Shown here piece by piece: positions 22,902 to 34,874 of a stretch of 64,000 nt of DNA. Each line of letters opens with the position of its first letter. Position 1 is the stretch's first letter. This stretch comes from Pycnopodia helianthoides (Eukaryota > Echinodermata > Asteroidea > Forcipulatida > Asteriidae). A model generated the notes under the pieces. That model did not search any database and was not told the DNA's origin. It saw only the letters and a program-made list of their open reading frames with translations. Both the position numbers and the translations under genes were made by a program. Location of the stretch: contig CM063264.1 of NCBI GenBank assembly GCA_032158295.1, forward strand, positions 12,215,920-12,279,919, given 5' to 3'.

Positions 22902-23153
22902 ATACTTCAATCAAAACGGACGTTGTCACAACAGATCTCATTCAGACTTCCTGGGAGACTATAGCAGGTGCCACCTACACCCTCCTGTTGACCAATACTG
23001 CAGATGGTACGACCCAACAAGTTAAGATCCCAAACTCGCAGACTGACAAACATGTCTTCACTGGATTGACGAATGGTCAGACGTACACAATTCAGCTCAC
23101 ATGTCACCTCGACGGACAGAACACCGATGGTGGAACAGTCACAGAAACCACAC
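22902..23153 (+). CDS. FN3-like domain exon, copy 4
   Basis: 252 bp, open, phase 1-1, acceptor gttgcttgcag and donor CACAC|GTAAAT. It is closest to the consensus of the six. Trp18, Tyr62 and the FTGLTNGQTYTIQLTCHLDG segment are intact. Distinctive residue: H51. It lies 9.3 kb after copy 3 and 30.7 kb before copy 5. Both gaps are filled by repeats and insertions, so it could still be spliced to its neighbours. Readthrough of the donor gives RKYSS and stop. Confidence 0.75.
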
Positions 23154-23420
23154 GTAAATATAGTAGTTAGAGACAATTTACAGGATAGTATAACCAATAA
23201 CAAAATAAACATTGAGTTCTAATTTCAATCGTTGGACCTCACGGATTGCATAAAATGCTAATAAACTGTGCAAGTCTTGCACTTATCGAAAACTTTGTGG
23301 GGGTGGTTCGGTCTTTCCACCGAAACCACCTTTGTTCTCGTCGAGAATTTTACTGGACCACCTTTGTTTTCGTCGATTTTTTTTCTTTCTTTTTTCTTAT
23401 ACTTCCTTCCTTTCGAAAAC
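23154..23420 (+). repeat. Exon 4 3' flank and GGTGGTTCGG hairpins
   Basis: After the shared ataaacattgagttct flank, sequence switches at about 23293 to a different hairpin: GGTGGTTCGG-tctttcca-CCGAAACCACC, followed by tttgttctcgtcgag and a partial second unit ending accacctttgttttcgtcg. It is a further stem variant of the hairpin arrays. Confidence 0.6.
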
Positions 23421-24020
23421 TCTCGTAGCATTTACACGTGAAATTTTGTACCCGTTCGATCTCAAGAATTACAGTCTTTACAAGACAAAAAAATTACATC
23501 AAATGAAAAATTGTGCCCTAACTTAGATCAAGAAGCAGATGTTTTGAGTGTCTTTTGTTTCTTTCTTGACGATATTATCGATTTAAAAACGCGTAAAAGA
23601 CACTGTACATACAATGCGGTCCTGCTGCACAGCAATGCATAGAGAGCCCTAGCCCTATATAGGACTCTTCCTCTGTGCTGTAGTGTAATACGAAAGTGAA
23701 AGGCCACCAGCGCTAAGAGAGCCCGTCAGCGATATTTGTTTTCGCACAACACGCTGGCCATTGCACATACGCATAAGGTATGCATTATTTTAGTACACTG
23801 CATAGCTTCTATGGGTTTATCTTAAGATGGCAGATACGGACAACGGTGAAATTGTATAGCGCCCTCTTGCTTGTAGAAGGACCTCAAACTATAATACGGA
23901 AGCGTTTGGGGAGTAGCGGTTTATCCTCTCGCCAATTCATTGAATTCGCCCACAACAATTCATTTTAAGTTCTTTGTGGTATAGTTAACTAATACATTTA
24001 GCCATGGCGAAGTAGTTTCA

Positions 24021-24822
24021 ATAGACTGATTGCGCTCTGTGCGTCACGTGACCTATAGTGGGTATTAAATGTAAACAAACTATAGGCGTCCTCCGTGGGA
24101 ATGTGTTGCTGTTGCAAAGTACACGATAACTGTTGTGTTTGTTTGTTCGATGGAAGCTGTTCCTTCTCAAGAACTGTGAAGAATATCACGGAGTTCGTTC
24201 CCGAGATCCTACCGGAATGGTTGAATAAAGCCAGTAAGGACAGTTTGAGGAAATCTTGGAAATTCTACAAAGAACGTTATGTTCACGATGTCAGATGTGG
24301 TTGTTGCACGGAACAGTCAGTACGGGCACGATCTATCTAACCCCTTTTTAACACAAGAAAAATCACAATTCTGAAGCTCAACTCATCCAAAAGGAAAGTG
24401 TTTCCTGTGTGATTCCTTTGTCTGTTTAAATTCTGCAAGGTTTAAAAGCTCAATAATCCAACCCTATTTTAGTTTCACTTTGAAAATACATCTATACATT
24501 CATGTTCGACGGCAGTAGTTTCACGTAATCTTGTTGAGTATGCTCAAAAAAATTTTTTTGTGGAATACTGGTAATTTATAAAACGGTTATGTGATGTAAA
24601 CCATTGTCACAACATACAACTTTAATAATAGGGGTTTGTAAATGTGTTATAAGTCATGTTTACCCCCCCAAACGGCCGATTGTTGGTCCACTCAGAATCC
24701 GCATGTCAAATTCTCATAGTCTTTGCACGTAAAACAACAACAGCTGCACTGCCAAAATCCAACCGAATACCCACTAGAGGTCACGTGATCACATGTAAAC
24801 ATTGGGAGCGCAATCGGTCTAT
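24021..24822. mobile_element. TIR element, 802 bp, with small frame
   Basis: Starts ATAGACTGATTGCGCTC and ends GAGCGCAATCGGTCTAT. A second stretch of similarity, tcacgtgacctatagtgggta (24045) against its inverse (about 24765-24790), extends the TIRs to about 60 bp. It is absent from the paralogous site near 38322. Target duplication unclear. It may encode the small frame at 24095-24340; otherwise non-autonomous. Confidence 0.6.
24095..24340 (+). CDS. Small Cys-rich hypothetical frame in a TIR element
   Basis: An 81-codon frame with a GTG start, about 75 bp inside the left end of the TIR element. It has a Cys cluster at the start (MCCCCKVHDNCCVC), a basic-amphipathic middle (LPEWLNKASKDSLRKSWKFY) and a CGCC near the end. 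I do not recognise it. Codon use looks more protein-like than the surrounding AT-rich DNA, but there is only this one copy. It could be an exon of the parental transposase, an N-terminal zinc-binding fragment, or chance. Confidence 0.25.
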   Translation: MGMCCCCKVHDNCCVCLFDGSCSFSRTVKNITEFVPEILPEWLNKASKDSLRKSWKFYKERYVHDVRCGCCTEQSVRARSI

Positions 24823-25685
24823 TAATGTTTTAAAAGTGTATTATTTAAAACTCTTTATTGTCTGAACCACATGTCAAGAGTTATAACTTTATTGTCATCT
24901 TGTAGTTTACGGCACATTAAACATTTGTTATTATAAAAATAATACCCACGTTGACCTTTACTTCCGGTCCAATAGGAAGCTCTCAAATTTAAAGTCCATA
25001 TCTCGTGAACTACATGTCATAAAGTTAACTCTTTGTGACATCTTGGAGCTAATGATACATTTTTAAAATTAAAAACACGACACACACTTTGATCTTTTCT
25101 TCCGATCCAAAGAGAACATTTAAACACAAACATAAATTTCCTGAACCACATGTCATAAAGTCCAAACTCCAAATCTTTGTGCCGTCTTGTAGCTTATAAC
25201 AAAGTTCGTACGAAAAACATGTTTTCATCATCGTGATGTCATCAGGTTTCAAATTAGTTATTACATTAATTCAACACTGGCAAGCAATTAAGCCGAAACC
25301 CCAGTGTTTGTTCAATGCAAACTCATTTCTATTTTTTACTCTTCTGTCGGAAATACTCTCATAGCATTTACACGTGAAATTTGTTATCGTTCGAACTCAG
25401 GAACTACAGTCTCAAAAAGACACAAACAATACATCAATGAAAGCCTGTGCTCTAACTTAGATCCAGCAGCAGTTCAATCGAGGTTTTTTTTATTCCTTTG
25501 TTGACGATATTACCGATTTAAAAACACGTATCGACAAAAAAGCGCGATCGCCATGACTGTGTACGTTGCAAGCAAACAACACTGTAAACTACATACGGGT
25601 CGTACCTACACAGAGAGCCAATAATTATGCGGCACACGCATGGCTTCGTCGTCCGACCTTAGTACCGGCCTGCCATTCATTCATG

Positions 25686-26097
25686 TGTGACGAGCAGAAA
25701 AAAACTTATTTTTTTATGTTTCTTCAGACTTAATATATTCATTTATTCACACATCTCAACCCCGGATCGAGCGCCCCCTAGCGGTGGCTTGATTTTCAAA
25801 TTGGGTCATTCTACTCTATGATGTCGGGAGAAAGACACGTCTTTTGACTTCATGTTATTTCTCCGACAGGTATGATCTTTTTGAATTTATCTGACATTTC
25901 TCTTTTATCATAAATAGCAGCTACTTAAACAATCCCTTGCATTTATATTTGTTTTATACCTTTGATTAGATTTATAGCCACTTTTTAATAATGTTGTTTT
26001 GTTAAGATTCCGAATTGAGATTCGTCAATCGAGAGTTCCGCCCTTACTCAGGACTCAGTTTAATCAACTTTCTTTTTATTTATTACTTATTAGTTTG
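25686..26097 (+). repeat. 412-bp direct repeat, left copy
   Basis: Starts tgtgacgagcagaaaaa and ends ttattacttattagtttg. The right copy is 36447-36863, at about 95% identity by eye. It contains TGTCGGGAGAAA ... TTTCTCCGACAG, a 12-bp stem; a third isolated copy of just that segment is at 37276-37337. The repeats flank the Gypsy element but do not have convincing LTR ends. Confidence 0.8.
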
Positions 26098-27118
26098 ATG
26101 CATAACTTATCTACAACTGACGTTTTGATATCCAAAGAAATCCCCCAGTATCTCTACATGGGCTGCGACGCCATCGAGCCCAAGGAAGCCGAAACCCAGG
26201 ACCCTTATTCAACGACTACAACCAACCCCCAGATAGTCCAGTTGCCGGTAACTAGAACTGTTACGCTGTACAACGAAAACCTGATAGTTTCTTGTCAAAT
26301 TTTAGCTGTTGACAATCACTATTGACAACCACCCATTACGCAAACATCTGGCTACAACAATGCTGGAATTTCTTCGGACCCCCCGAAAAATAACCAAGTC
26401 TTGAACAATGCTAACCTTCTCCGGCAACCCGTCGAATGAAAGAACACCTGAAGACAATAGTGCAGATAACAAATAAACTTAAAAGTCAAAGTCGTCCGGA
26501 GTCATCGTGTTCACGTATACAGACCTACGCTACAATAAGACGGCATATTTCAAATTCCAACCAAACCACACTCACCTGTAATTAAGGTATTTACTCCTAC
26601 CGGAAAGAATCACTTACCTTCACGGAACAGGTTGTTTAAATAAAAAATAAAAAACGCCAAATAAGTCAGATCAAAAGTTCACTTACCTATTATTGTGTTC
26701 TTGTCAATCCGTTCCGTTGACGAATTATATAAGCATACAGTTGAACGAATTACCGTTGTTAACCTTTTCTAAGAATTTTATAAACTTATAGTGGCACGGT
26801 TGTCGCAGGAAAGCTCAAAACTCTGTGAGAAATGTATTCGTATTTCTTTGCAAGTGTTGTTGGAATCAGTACGTAACTAATCCACATTATCTTTAGTATC
26901 TAGTTGTATGATTGAAATTCAGTAGTGATTTTCACATTGTGTCTTTAAAAGAAATAGACGCTAGTTCCCCAAAGCATTTTTTCCCCTCAAGTTGTACATA
27001 TAGTTGAGACACATGACCATTACGATTTTTGTTTTTCTACAAAATATAGTTTTTCTACCCATCACATGTCAACGAGTCTCCATCAGCTAGAGCAAACCCT
27101 GCCAGCAGCATTGTAGGA
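26098..27118 (+). other. Leader region upstream of the Gypsy gag
   Basis: No homology pair was found for an LTR. There is a TATA-like attatataagc near 26723. A frame ending at 26325 (PQYLYMGCDAIEPKEAETQD...) looks protein-like but has no recognised domain and breaks at TGA. Probably the decayed 5' end of the Gypsy element, or unrelated retroelement DNA. Confidence 0.35.
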
Positions 27119-28194
27119 ATGCCGAGACGATGCTCTACTTCTTTCAGGAATTTGCCAAGGGCAACATACACAGGCGATCAGTCTCCAATGATCCATCCTT
27201 CTAGTTCTTCTTCTTACCAACCCAGACGTCCCTCAGCCACTTCTACTCACCAATCTCAACATCTCCAATTGATGCCTTCCCATCAGGTGAAAAACATCCC
27301 CACCTTCACTGGAAATGAAAAGAATATTTCAATTGACGATTAGGTACGCGATGCAAAGTACTTGATAGATACTACAGCAATTCCACAGGAACTCCAATTC
27401 TCAACAGTCGTCAGGTACCTGGGAGGTACAGCGAGAAAACTCGTCCTCAACCTACCAAAAGAACTCCAGAAACCTGATGGTGCGATTTCTGAGCTTAAAG
27501 CACAGTTTAGTGACATACTTTCTGGAGGAGACCCTCTTGCAGAATTCTATGAGAGAACGCGACGCCCGAACGAGTCCCCGAGCATATACGCTGTAGAATT
27601 GGAAGCGACCCTCAGAACAACTGAAGAACGCATCTACAGATGAACAGATCTATTTCCCTGTCGAACCGAAACAGAATGTTGACACAGCAATTCATGCGAG
27701 GTGTCAAAGATGACAAAATAACACAGAGACTGGCGTCTATGAAACCTCGTGAAATGCCTTTCCGTGACCTCCAAGCTGAACTTCGACTCATTGAAAGAGA
27801 GAATAGAATGGATGCAGATTATAGACTGACAAAACCCAAGACGCCTCAACCACCAAAGACTCAACTGCAATCAAGTCAGTCACCCTCTTCCTCAGAACAG
27901 AAGGCATCGAATGCACCTCCTGAACAACAAGCTGAATCCCGTCAAAGATCTGAGTATGATCCCCTGCTTATGCAAGATGTTATAATACAGATGCAACACC
28001 TTACCCAAGAGGTTGATAACATCACCAGACGACGGAGAACAACACAGCACATTCCCAACCAGACAACCAAGAACGGAGTCTACATATGTTACAAATGCGG
28101 TAACGACGGTCACATAGCAAGGGGATGCCGCAGTGTGCCTTTAAACTCCCAGGGCCCACGGTCACAGGGCAAACCGTCAGAGGCCAACAAATAA
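27119..28194 (+). pseudogene. gag: Ty3/Gypsy gag (broken)
   Basis: The Gag structural polyprotein would form the virus-like particle. The frame starts at ATG 27119 in a Ser/Gln-rich leader, is stopped by TAG at 27341-27343 (probably a mutated Trp codon), resumes at about 27344 through 27643 with a capsid-like segment (YLGGTARKLVLNLP, GGDPLAEFYERT), and shifts frame around 27640. The last part (27640-28194) ends with a CCHC zinc knuckle, CYKCGNDGHIARGC, the RNA-binding nucleocapsid signature. The protease frame overlaps its 3' end. The element is therefore inactive. Family assignment rests on pol downstream. Confidence 0.8.
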
Positions 28195-28928
28195 ACCGCC
28201 CTTCTTCTTCATTATCTCCATACCATGTCCACTCCAACCCAGAACATCAAAAGCTAATTGGTCCTCACAACGAAGAGATAATCGACATTCTGGGTACAAA
28301 ATGCAGAGCTTTGATTGATTCCGGTTCCCAAATTACATCTGTCACTTCAGACCTATGGCATGCCCATCCAAAACTCAGAGACATTGAACTGACACCAGCT
28401 GATGTCAACATAGAAGGAGCCAATGGTTTACCAGTTCCATATCTTGGTGTTATTCCAATCACTCTAGAAGCCATGGGATTTATCTACCATGACATACCAG
28501 CATTTGTCGTCCCTACCGATCCTTATCGAGCCCAGGTCCCACTTCTGATTGGAACAAACGTAATCAGGGCGTCGAAGAAAGATCAACAGCAAACACGAGA
28601 GTGATCTTTCATGGATCTCTTGGGCGAGAAAAGCACAGCTTGGCACACAGCCTACGTCAACACAGCCATCTCAAGCCACACAGATAAGAATGGGAAGATG
28701 GGCTATGCCAGATACACCGATATAAACACTCGATGCATTCCTGCTGGTGAAGAGATTGACATCATGTGCCTAGCTCCTTCAAACCCATCAGGTGGCACAT
28801 ACACTGCCGTCGTAGAAGGAATTGAGAACAACCAGGTATCGTGTTTGAGGATTGGTAGCATAGTAACTGATATAGGACCGGATCGACACGTACCAGTGCG
28901 AGTGTGCAACATTACGGCAAACCAGTAA
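28125..28928 (+). pseudogene. pro: Ty3/Gypsy protease region (broken)
   Basis: The aspartic protease would process Gag-Pol. The active-site triad is visible as ALIDSGSQIT (DSG), with the flap/strand region VPLLIGTNVI about 75 residues later, matching retropepsin order. A TGA at about 28602-28604 separates this from an in-frame continuation (28611-28928) with the post-protease spacer (NGKMGYARYTDINTRCIPAGE). It overlaps gag in another frame, and the next segment (RT) is shifted again at about 28904-28928. Non-functional. Confidence 0.75.
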
Positions 28929-31035
28929 CGATTAAAAGGAATTCTAATCTTGCTCAGGTATCATACGTCCTTCGGGTAGATGAGCCGCAAGCTAATCTCC
29001 ATCCAACTCCTAAAGATAACACGTTCACAGGAGAGTCTCCTTCAACCATCAGTAAGACATCACCTGCCACAGTCCACACTACCACTATAACATATGATTT
29101 AGATAAGACAATCCAATCACTAGATCTATCCAACTCCACTATAGAGAATGAAGGTCAACGAATGAAACTATCATGTCTCCTTCAGAAACACAGCGACATC
29201 TTTTCTAAAGACTCATTAAATATCGGTCGCATATCTACAGTGAAACACTGCATCCCTCTCGTCGATGACAAACCCGTCAGACTTCCCTACCGCCGCATTT
29301 CACCAAACCATTACCAAGCAGTTAAAGAACAGCTGAAAGGCATGGACGACGCTGAAGTAATAAGAAAAAGCTGCAGTCCTTACGCTTCACCTTTGGTTAT
29401 CGTACACAAGAAGGATGGGTCGTTGAGAATTTGTATTGACTACAGACAACTAAACCAAAAAAAAACACCCGAGATGCTTACCTACTTCCGCGTATTGAGG
29501 AAGCTCTTGATGCTCTTGGAAATGCCTCACTGTTCACAACTCTAGATATAACATCTGGTTATTGGCAGGTCGAAATGGATGAGAGCGACAAAGCCAAAAC
29601 AGCATTCACTACTCCCATGGGCCTGTACGAGTGCAACAGGATGCCTTTCGGCCTACAAAACGCACCCGCAACCTTTCAACGCCTCATGACAATGTGCCTT
29701 AATGAGCTCAACTACTCTACATGTCTACTATATCTCGACGACATCATAGTATTTTCTTCTTCATTCGATGAGCATATCGAGCGCTTGGATAAGGTCTTTA
29801 CATGTCTGCATCAACATGGATTGAAGCTTAAGCCACAAAAATGCCACCTACTCCAGACGGAAGTAAAGAATCTCGGACACATTATCTCTGCGAAAGGAAT
29901 ATCCACTGACCCTGAAAAGTACGAGACTGGCCAAACCCAGCTAACCACAAAAGAACTACGGAGTTTTCTAAGGTTCACCGGGTATTACCGTCGCTACGTA
30001 AACGGATATGCAAAGATAGTGGCCCCGCTACACAAACTAACGGCAGGAAACCCAAAACGTCGGAAAGGAAAGCGGACGCTTACCAAACCGCCCCTTTATA
30101 TCTGGACAGATGAAGCACAAGCATCTTTTGATCAGCTAAAAAAGGTTATGATATCAGCCCCCATCCTCAGTTATGCTGACTATAAGAAGCCTTTTCTTCT
30201 TCAAACCGATGCTTCCGGTGTTGGGCTTGGAGCGGTCCTTGGTCAAATTCAAGGTGGAGAGGAGCGTGTCATAGCCTACGCCAGCAGAAGTTTAAATCAG
30301 GCAGAATCACGATATCCAGCGCACAAGTTGGAATTTCTTGCAATGAAATGGGCAGTAACGGATAAGTTAAGAGATTACCTTCTTGGCAGTGATTTCACTG
30401 TGTACACAGATAACAATCCGTTACTCTACGTCACCACCACGGCCAAGTTAGACGCAACAGGCCAACGATGGGTTGCTGCCCTTTCTCAGTTTTCCTTCAC
30501 TGTGAAATATAAGCCTGGTAAGAACAACGCGGTCGCAGATGCACTCTCCAGAAAACAACATCCTGTCACAGACACAACGTCAGTCTTCTTCACATTACAA
30601 CCTGCTGATTATGTACCGAAACCACTCTCCTTCACAACAGAACACCTTGAGATTACAACCGATGTTGTCAATGCCATATGCAGTGATCATCCCACCGCAG
30701 GCCAACTCTTCATAGAACCCGCAAACTGTCAAATCACGACCAGGCGACAAGCAAAACTACTAAATCCTGTTAAACCTGCAACCAGCGAGAACGAAATGCC
30801 GAGATTAACTACGAAGCAAGTTGCCATTGCACAGCAGGATGATCCAGGGATATCTAGAGTTTTATTCTTTCTGGAACATGGCCATAAACCAGATCACATA
30901 CAGCGAAGTGGAGAGACACCTGAATGCAATATCTACTTCAGGCAATGGGACAAGCTAAAACTAAAAGATAGCATTCTCTACAGAGCTCGAAAGACAACTG
31001 ACGACACACTCTCACACCAGCTTTGTACTTCCTAA
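28904..31035 (+). pseudogene. pol: Ty3/Gypsy reverse transcriptase-RNase H (broken)
   Basis: RT blocks in order: YRRISPNHYQAVKEQLKGM and YASPLVIVHKKDGSLRIC in the first frame (to 29545). A 1-base change in an A-run at about 29458-29467 then shifts the frame. Next come LDITSGYWQVEMD, PFGLQNAPATFQRLM and the catalytic YLDDIIVFSS (two Asp). RNase H follows with LLQTDASGVGLGAVLGQ, HKLEFLAMKWAV and TDNNPLLY, and the domain closes at GKNNAVADALSRKQ. After a linker the frame ends at 31035, where another shift precedes integrase. RT-RH-IN order is that of Ty3/Gypsy, not Copia or Gmr1. Catalytic residues remain, but the frame is interrupted. Confidence 0.9.
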
Positions 31036-32098
31036 TTGTTACCGGTCAACAGCGATGTCAGGTCTGCACGATGACATTGGCCATCTGGGCTTTGAACGCA
31101 CCCTCGATATGATCCGCAGCCGATTCTTCTGCCCCGAATGGCACAAGATGTGAAAGAATGGTGTGTCAGGTGCAAGCGTTGCTGCCTTAGAAAAACCTCT
31201 CCATCAAAAGTAAGAGCACCACTAGTCTCCATCTTTACAATTGAACCTCTAGAGCTCGTCTGCATAGATTACCTTAAACTAGAACGAAGCAAAGGCGGTT
31301 TTGAAAGTGTTCTCGTAATAACCGACCATTTCACCAAATACGCTCAAGCTTTTCCCACACATGACCAGAAGGCAGAAACTGTAGCAAAGGTCATCTGGGA
31401 GAAATTCATCCAACATTATGGTTTCCCAACACGTATACATGCAGACCAAGGACGCAACTTCGAGAGTCAGCTCATACAGGAACTCTGCAAAGTCTCCAGG
31501 ATAAAGAGAAGCAGGGCAACCCCTTACCATCCCCAAGGTAACGGCCAAACTGAACGGTTTAATCACACTCTCTTGAACATGTTGGGAACACTGGAAGACA
31601 ATCAGAAAAAAGATTGGAAGAATTATGTAGGTGTGATGGCACATGCATATAATGCGACCCGTCATGACACAACAGGCTATGCACCATTCTACCTGATGTT
31701 TGGGCGCCATCCGAATCTGTCAATCGATCTGATGTTTGGGTTAGATGCAAAACATAACGACGATCAACCAGAATATGACGACTACGTCGAGAAACTGAAA
31801 GAACGACTGGTGTTCTCCTATGACGTAGCAAACAAGTCATCGAAACGGGCCAAAATGAAACAGAAGCATATGTACGACAAGAAAACAAAAGCATCACCCC
31901 TTCAACCAGGAGACAGAGTACTTGTACAAGTGAAACATTTCGAAGGCACACACAAACTAGCAGACAGATGGGAATCAAACCCCTACACCATCATCACCAA
32001 ACATGATAACACACCAGTGTATAAGGTAATATCTCTCTCTGACGGCAAAGAACGAACCATCCATCGAAATCTCCTCACGCCGTGCATGTTCTCCCCAT
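31022..32098 (+). pseudogene. int: Ty3/Gypsy integrase (broken)
   Basis: The zinc-binding HHCC domain is split by a frameshift. HDDIGHLGFERTL lies in one frame (about 31068-31106) and CVRCKRCC in the next, which starts at 31138. The catalytic core is intact in the 31138-32098 frame: VCIDYLKLER (first Asp), HADQGRNFES (second Asp) and GNGQTERFNHTLL (Glu), spaced as D,D-35-E. A C-terminal SH3-like segment follows (LQPGDRVLVQVKHF, HKLADRWESNPY, VYKVISLSDG), and the frame ends at TAG 32098-32100. The enzyme would insert the cDNA copy. It is inactive here because of the upstream breaks. Confidence 0.9.
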
Positions 32099-32100
32099 AG

Positions 32101-32338
32101 ACCAAGAAACGGATGAAGAAACTGAAATACAGAACAGCAAATCAAGTAAAACCACAGAAGAGCCCGAAACCAAAGCAACATGCAATCTCAAAAGGAAATC
32201 TTTCTTCAGAAACAAAAGTGATCAACCAACCTCTTCATCAGACACCTACACTGCACATTTAGAGAAAGGGAGGACGTTGTGGGAACGGTGGAAAAGCCCA
32301 AGGATGGCCAAAGCTAGAAGACGGATTGGTCTGAGATC
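32101..32338 (+). mobile_element. Gypsy 3' untranslated region, polypurine tract and LTR start
   Basis: A purine tract agagaaagggagga (about 32261-32275) is followed by TGTGGGAACGGTGG (about 32279), the expected start of a 3' LTR. The LTR is lost after about 60 bp, where the TTAA element begins. I could not find the matching start upstream of gag. Confidence 0.5.
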
Positions 32339-33232
32339 TTAAAGTGCGTTTATAGTGTCAATTCACATTTTAATCGGCCTTCAAAATCTAGTAGCTGATA
32401 TATCGAAGATAACATACAAATACTTACTGTTGATTTTACGAACTTAGAAAAAAACCAAAAAACAAAACAACCAAACGATGTTTTTGAAAAGCCCGCGTGT
32501 CGAGAATCTGAAAAGGCCGAGTTCACGATTGTTGCTGCGTGACGTCACTTACATAACAGCTAAAAATGAGTGAGGTTTAGTCAGAGTCTAGTACCTAGAT
32601 TCGCATGCTGTTTTATTGCGGAGTTACGCACGGGGGACGCTAATTTGCGACGATCGCGAAAAAAACAAAAACGCACTGTTTACCACCAATGCTTGAACTC
32701 GAGAAAGATATCCGGCTCCAGTTGGGAATATTGGGAATACATCAGTTTAGACTCAGATGGATTCATTGATATTATCACCGGGCGAGGATAGTGACAACGT
32801 TGAGCCCCCAACGATGAAGAGGTGACTCGCGGTGATTCAGATTCAAGCCACTGGCAAAAACGCATGTAAACAACGGATCCAACACATAACGAGGCTGCTG
32901 CTTGCACTGCTGGCGACGACCGTCGATGTCCAGGACGATGACCAACAAACGACATGTTCTTATTCCTCCTGACTGGTAAATTTAATGTCATTTAATCATG
33001 ATAAATACATGTGCATTACAGCCTAGTTTCCTTCGAAAGTGTGATGTGAGAGAGCAAACGTTCAGTTACTAAACTGTCCAGATTTCAGGCTACACATGAT
33101 GTTTATTTTTTATTAGATACTATTATTTTTTTAAGACATGGCTGGTTTTGTAAAATTAGTTGTACCACCTTTAAAAGCTTATATCACTGCAACTTAATTT
33201 TTTCCTAAAGAAATGTTTGTTTCACATAACAG

Positions 33233-33357
33233 ACCATCCTTGACATGCTTGAAGGCTTGGTACGAGGCTACTGCTGTATCAATCATGACACTCTCAAGAC
33301 GCCCTACTCTAAGCACAAACAACAGTACGGTGCTAAAGCCGAACATGACATTGCAAG
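33233..33357 (+). pseudogene. Exon remnant in left arm of the palindrome
   Basis: 125 bp open between a ttcacataacag acceptor and a CAAG|GTGAGT donor. It codes TILDMLEGLVRGYCCINHDT and then KTPYSKHKQQYGAKAEHDIA. The right arm has a decayed, internally deleted version (about 35160-35230, minus strand). Cys-Cys followed by a charged tract, and the neighbouring terminal exon, suggest the intracellular cysteine-rich tail of P2X7-like proteins; this is inference. Not a complete gene. Confidence 0.4.
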
Positions 33358-33986
33358 GTGAGTAAGACTGAGCCTAACTTCACGACTGTATACAGGAATG
33401 TAGGCCTATATAGGCCATGTAGGGAAAACAAGATTCAGAGAATGCCACTTGAAAGCGATACAATTCTCACCACAATTTAGCTTTCTATCAAGATAAGTCC
33501 CTGCACATAAAAAACCATATCCATATCAACCATGCAGGTCTATTTTGTATTTAGCGGCTCCCCCATAAAAAAGGTGCATTTAATGATGCAAATTTAAATG
33601 AAAATAGCTTTTCTTAAGAACTATTTGTGAGTGTACATGTAGTTCCTTTATTAATTGTTGCTTATTTCATCTTTCCCGGTCAGACTGGCCAAGTTGGAAA
33701 AAAATCTAGTTTATTAAACCAAAAACATAAACATGTAATTATACAGTATGTTGATTTTAAAACAAAACAATTCTTCTTTGTATTTCACATGAAATACAGA
33801 CACGTCTCATATCAGCAGGTCATCAGGTCAGCGCAACGGGTGCCCCTAATTCCAGCATGCATCATGGAAAACAAGGACAACCTTCGCAGATGCTAGAGGG
33901 CAACTATGAAGGGTTCATTTCGTCCGTCGCAAATACCTAGCTGATTTTTCCTGGTAGATCATTTTTGCAATCAAAAATCAGAGTTC

Positions 33987-34223
33987 TTGCAAGTTGCTGT
34001 GGGCGGATGTACCCGTAATAAGTTTAAAAACAATACCGGAGTATTTTGGCTGACATTTCCAAAAGATGTAGGCCTAGCAACTCAGCGAGCAAGGGTTTGC
34101 TTCGTCAAAAACATACACGGGCTCGGACTACAAGCTGATGATGAAAGCATCCATAATTATCATGTTCGGCAAGCATTTACTTGTTCTTCATTTTACCTAT
34201 TGCAATACATCTTTTATCAATAA
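33987..34223 (+). pseudogene. THAP-like zinc-finger fragment
   Basis: 79 codons in the single-copy centre of the palindrome. VGGCTRNKFKNN and GVFWLTFPKD resemble the start of a THAP domain (C2CH DNA-binding zinc finger: Cys, basic loop, FP motif). The first Cys of the expected CxxxC pair is Val here (QVAVGGC), the frame uses a TTG start, and it ends after about 75 residues without the AVPTIF-type end. THAP domains occur in P-element and Kolobok transposases, fitting the TTAA flanks. Broken or partial. Confidence 0.45.
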
Positions 34224-34874
34224 CTTATTCTATTAATTTGCTTATTAAACACACCGAGAGTATGGTGGAGTCATAATAAAACACCTTTTCAAAGTTTTTA
34301 CAAGAAAGTCATTACAAGAAAGTTTACACGAATACCTTTTTTTCTTCTAAAAATGCCTTGGTTGGTCAGTCACATACAATAATTGTTTTATTCAAAATGT
34401 CTTTTAGCAACGTGATGTACCATGGCCAGTTTACATGTGTTACTGCATGTGACAAACTTATATATTTCCATTCTAAGCAGTTTCACAAAATAACTGAATA
34501 GATCCTAAACTCATGTAGCAATGTGATGGATGTCACACTAATCAAAATAATTCCCAATACAAACACTGAAGGCCTATGAAATATGTCACTTCATGGGATT
34601 GAGGGGCTTACAAAAAATAATGCAAATACAGATTTGTTCAGTTTTCACAAAGTTGCGGTATTTTAATTAGCATGTTACTCACTAGTTCTTATGCCTATAG
34701 AGTTGGGTGAAATTGAGATTCCCCCCCCCCCCAAAAAAAAAAAAAACATCCCAGTTTTGACAACGAAAGGAATGAAGAATGCGTTTTTAATGTTTACCAA
34801 CATCTATTGGCATAATCTCAAAACACTGTTTTTTTGTCATGTATGAAACTGCAAGAAAGTTGATGACAATTAAT

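Larger units (their letters stand above)
23421..25685. repeat. Segmental duplication, left copy
   Basis: Most of 23770-25685 is paralogous to 37430-39150: tgcattattttagtacactgcat, gcgccctcttgcttgt, tgaattcgcccacaac, the gaagctctcaaatttaaagtcc module and cacgtgaaatttgt..tcg. The left copy lacks the foldback insertion present at 37540 and carries a TIR element at 24021 that the right copy lacks. About 25245-25330 is a degenerate Helitron-like terminus. Confidence 0.7.
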
